Positions 22,349 through 23,715 of a stretch of 23,715 nt of DNA are shown here, piece by piece. Position 1 is the first letter of the stretch. Each line of letters opens with the position of its first letter. The position numbers and the translations under genes were made by a program. The notes below the pieces were generated by a model, which saw only the letters and a program-made list of their open reading frames with translations, searched no databases and was not told where the DNA came from. Source of the stretch: SAR202 cluster bacterium Io17-Chloro-G7 (GTDB lineage Bacteria; Chloroflexota; Dehalococcoidia; UBA3495); assembly GCA_002817055.1 (NCBI GenBank), contig MUCU01000008.1, forward strand, positions 1 through 23,715, read 5' to 3'.

Positions 22349-23294
22349 AGAGAATGCCTCTGCTATATCTTGCGAACCGGCCCGCATAAGGCGACACGTA
22401 AATTGAACGCCGCTTGGTGTACGCGATTTTAGGGCCTGCCCTCATTGTTTTGGAGTTGGTTTTGGAGTTGGTTTTGGAGCTTGTTATCAAGTTTGAAGTT
22501 TCCGTTGGGGCTAAACCGGTGTAAGGACCGATCTGGATGCGGGGCGAGTCCAGTTCCAGAGCGATTATCGTCGCCCTGGTGTCGCCGGCAGATCCGGCGT
22601 GGGCCGAGCCTCGCAAGCTTCCGAAGACGACGATGTCACCCTCGGCGATGATCTCGGCTCCGGGGTTTACATCGGCTAGCACTATGACGTCGCCGTGGTA
22701 CCTAATGGACTCACCGGAGCGAAATGTAGTTTTGACGAACAGCGCCTCGGTGGTCAAACCCTTGCCGGAACTCCCAGGTTTAGAGGATTTAGCCCTGGAA
22801 AATTCCGTTGCCGAGTCTTGAGAGTGCTTTTCCAAGAAGGCTTCTATTGACGGTACCGTGGACGGTACCGCGGACGCCGCCTTGGCCTGCGTCGCATTCT
22901 GAACGAGAACTGGACCGGGAGCGCTGTCTATGCCGGGGACGGCAGGATCGTCGGAGGATTTCGAGGCGTCGGTCTCGTCTTTGGGAGGCGTTTCGGCGCC
23001 GACAAGAGGATCGGCTATTGCTGCTTCTAAGCGATTGGGGGGACACCAGAACCGACCGACGGTTAAGCCGGACTCGGTTTCGATGATTTGCTTGATCTGA
23101 CCCAACTGGTCTTGAGAGAGTATCCAACGGCCAGCATTTACGCCGATGGTGCCCTTGGACCACAACCCGCGGTTTTCTACCAAGTAATCCCGCAACCCCT
23201 TGGCAACCTGGCTAAAGGGCGCGGAATCGTCGATGGTGAAATCTACGTTGGAGCCTCTGCCCGAGACCTGAACCACCCCGGTCTTTGTCGCCAC
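22338..23294 (-). CDS. minC: Septum-site-determining protein MinC
   Basis: A 318-residue FtsZ-polymer antagonist. The N-terminal FtsZ-interacting domain spans 1-85. A low-complexity linker (about 86-183, rich in Pro, Ser and Asp) follows, then the beta-helical C-terminal domain that binds MinD (184-258), with RSGESIRYHGDVIVLADVNP and GSLRGSAHAGSAGD. A 60-residue tail includes a three-fold SKTN repeat (272-283) encoded by a 12-bp tandem repeat. The start is GTG at 23294, with GGAGG 4 nt upstream. A frame opening at 23345 would begin only about 8 nt after the predicted transcription start and would add a hydrophobic leader out of place in a cytoplasmic protein. It is the first gene of minC-minD-minE. 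Confidence 0.92.
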   Translation of the reverse strand: MATKTGVVQVSGRGSNVDFTIDDSAPFSQVAKGLRDYLVENRGLWSKGTIGVNAGRWILSQDQLGQIKQIIETESGLTVGRFWCPPNRLEAAIADPLVGAETPPKDETDASKSSDDPAVPGIDSAPGPVLVQNATQAKAASAVPSTVPSIEAFLEKHSQDSATEFSRAKSSKPGSSGKGLTTEALFVKTTFRSGESIRYHGDVIVLADVNPGAEIIAEGDIVVFGSLRGSAHAGSAGDTRATIIALELDSPRIQIGPYTGLAPTETSNLITSSKTNSKTNSKTMRAGPKIAYTKRRSIYVSPYAGRFARYSRGILYEG

Positions 23295-23641
23295 ACATCC
23301 TCCATTCCCAACTCCAAGCCCAAGCAACAAAACCCACTTCAACACGTTATGTCAGCCCGTTTATATCAGGCTCCCACCCATCTAATCAAGGATTTTGCAA
23401 GCGAATTTTGGCAATTTATCAAACTTCTTTGAAATTCGCCATTATTTAGCTATTCCTGGTGCCTGTGGTAATCGGCGCCACGCACCGGAAGCAAAGCCGG
23501 TTTTGGCGCAATGGCTGGAATGTGACGCAATCCGTGGCACGGCAAGAGTAAGTCTAATACCAACTCCGGATAAACAGTGCGTGGAGGGCGTATGTGGATG
23601 CAAGGGAAGTATGTGTAGGATTAAAGGAGGATAGCTAAGAG
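23295..23641. other. 347-bp gap upstream of minC
   Basis: It contains the min promoter at 23360-23389. The rest (23400-23620) has no convincing gene. The right end leads into a ribosome site for the edge gene and may include the left terminus of an insertion sequence. Confidence 0.5.
23360..23389 (-). promoter_or_regulatory. Sigma-70-like promoter of the min operon
   Basis: In the minus direction, TTGATT (23384-23389) and TATAAA (23360-23365) are spaced by 18 bp. Transcription would start near 23353, giving a leader of about 60 nt before the preferred GTG start of minC. Confidence 0.65.
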
Positions 23642-23715
23642 GTGAGGGATGAAGGGATGGGAAGAGGAGTGAAAGTTGACTGGCAGGAGAGTAACGAAGA
23701 GCTAAAACAGCGCTA
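23642..23715 (+). CDS. Start of a probable IS630-type transposase, cut by the window edge
   Basis: Only about 25 codons are visible, starting at GTG with GGAGG 11 nt upstream. The readable part, VKVDWQESNEELKQRY, resembles the beginning of IS630-family transposases or their helix-turn-helix proteins (a W-x-E-S-x-x-E-L-x-x-R-Y pattern). A second GTG ten codons in is an alternative start. With so little sequence this is a guess from style. If right, an insertion sequence begins a short distance upstream, perhaps near 23554-23570. Confidence 0.4.
   Translation, partial: MRDEGMGRGVKVDWQESNEELKQR

Noticed and set aside
23395..23634. 79-codon plus-strand ORF upstream of the edge gene
   Set aside because: No ribosome site and no domain-like pattern; it runs through the intergenic region ahead of a better-supported start.
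1..23715. CRISPR array or phage module
   Set aside because: No regularly spaced repeats with spacers, and no integrase, capsid or tail-like genes were seen.

Overview
This 23.7 kb window looks like chromosomal DNA of an uncultivated, moderately GC-rich bacterium. The gene set is oxidative and catabolic: a molybdenum hydroxylase of the xanthine dehydrogenase/CoxL family, two short-chain dehydrogenases, a luciferase-like flavin monooxygenase, a DAO-type FAD oxidoreductase, an amidohydrolase and a metallo-beta-lactamase-fold hydrolase. A complete minC-minD-minE operon is also present. The combination resembles Chloroflexota of the SAR202/Dehalococcoidia type. That assignment is inference from gene content and protein style; no rRNA or tRNA gene is visible to confirm it.

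Layout. (i) 1-6.1 kb, minus strand: a four-gene drug-efflux locus reading MarR regulator, short EmrA-like adaptor, very long coiled-coil lipoprotein adaptor, DHA2-type MFS pump. It is preceded by two near-identical palindromic operators, and an unrecognised Cys-rich protein lies downstream of the pump. (ii) 6.4-6.9 kb: a VOC/glyoxalase-fold protein with its own terminator. (iii) 7.3-9.6 kb, plus strand: the molybdopterin subunit of an XDH-family enzyme. (iv) 9.8-14.7 kb: a decayed stretch with an MFS relic, a CoA-transferase A subunit without its B partner, a NUDIX hydrolase plus SDR pair, and a luciferase-like gene broken by two in-frame amber codons. That broken gene is bracketed by two inverted copies of a 107-bp MITE-like element. 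(v) 14.8-18.2 kb, minus strand: an operon with a strong sigma-70-like promoter encoding an MBL-fold hydrolase, the FAD and [2Fe-2S] subunits of an XDH-family enzyme, and an SDR that lacks the catalytic Tyr and Lys. (vi) 18.2-20.8 kb, minus strand: an amidohydrolase and a DAO-family FAD oxidoreductase. (vii) 21.2-23.3 kb, minus strand: translationally coupled minC-minD-minE. (viii) right edge: the first codons of what looks like an IS630-type transposase.

How the parts fit. The efflux locus is probably autoregulated by its MarR protein. The molybdenum hydroxylase appears split: its large subunit is on one strand, and its FAD and iron-sulfur subunits lie about 6 kb away on the other, with relics and repeats between them. 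Together with the short tandem duplications in several intergenic gaps, this suggests a rearranged accessory segment between the efflux locus and the conserved Min operon.
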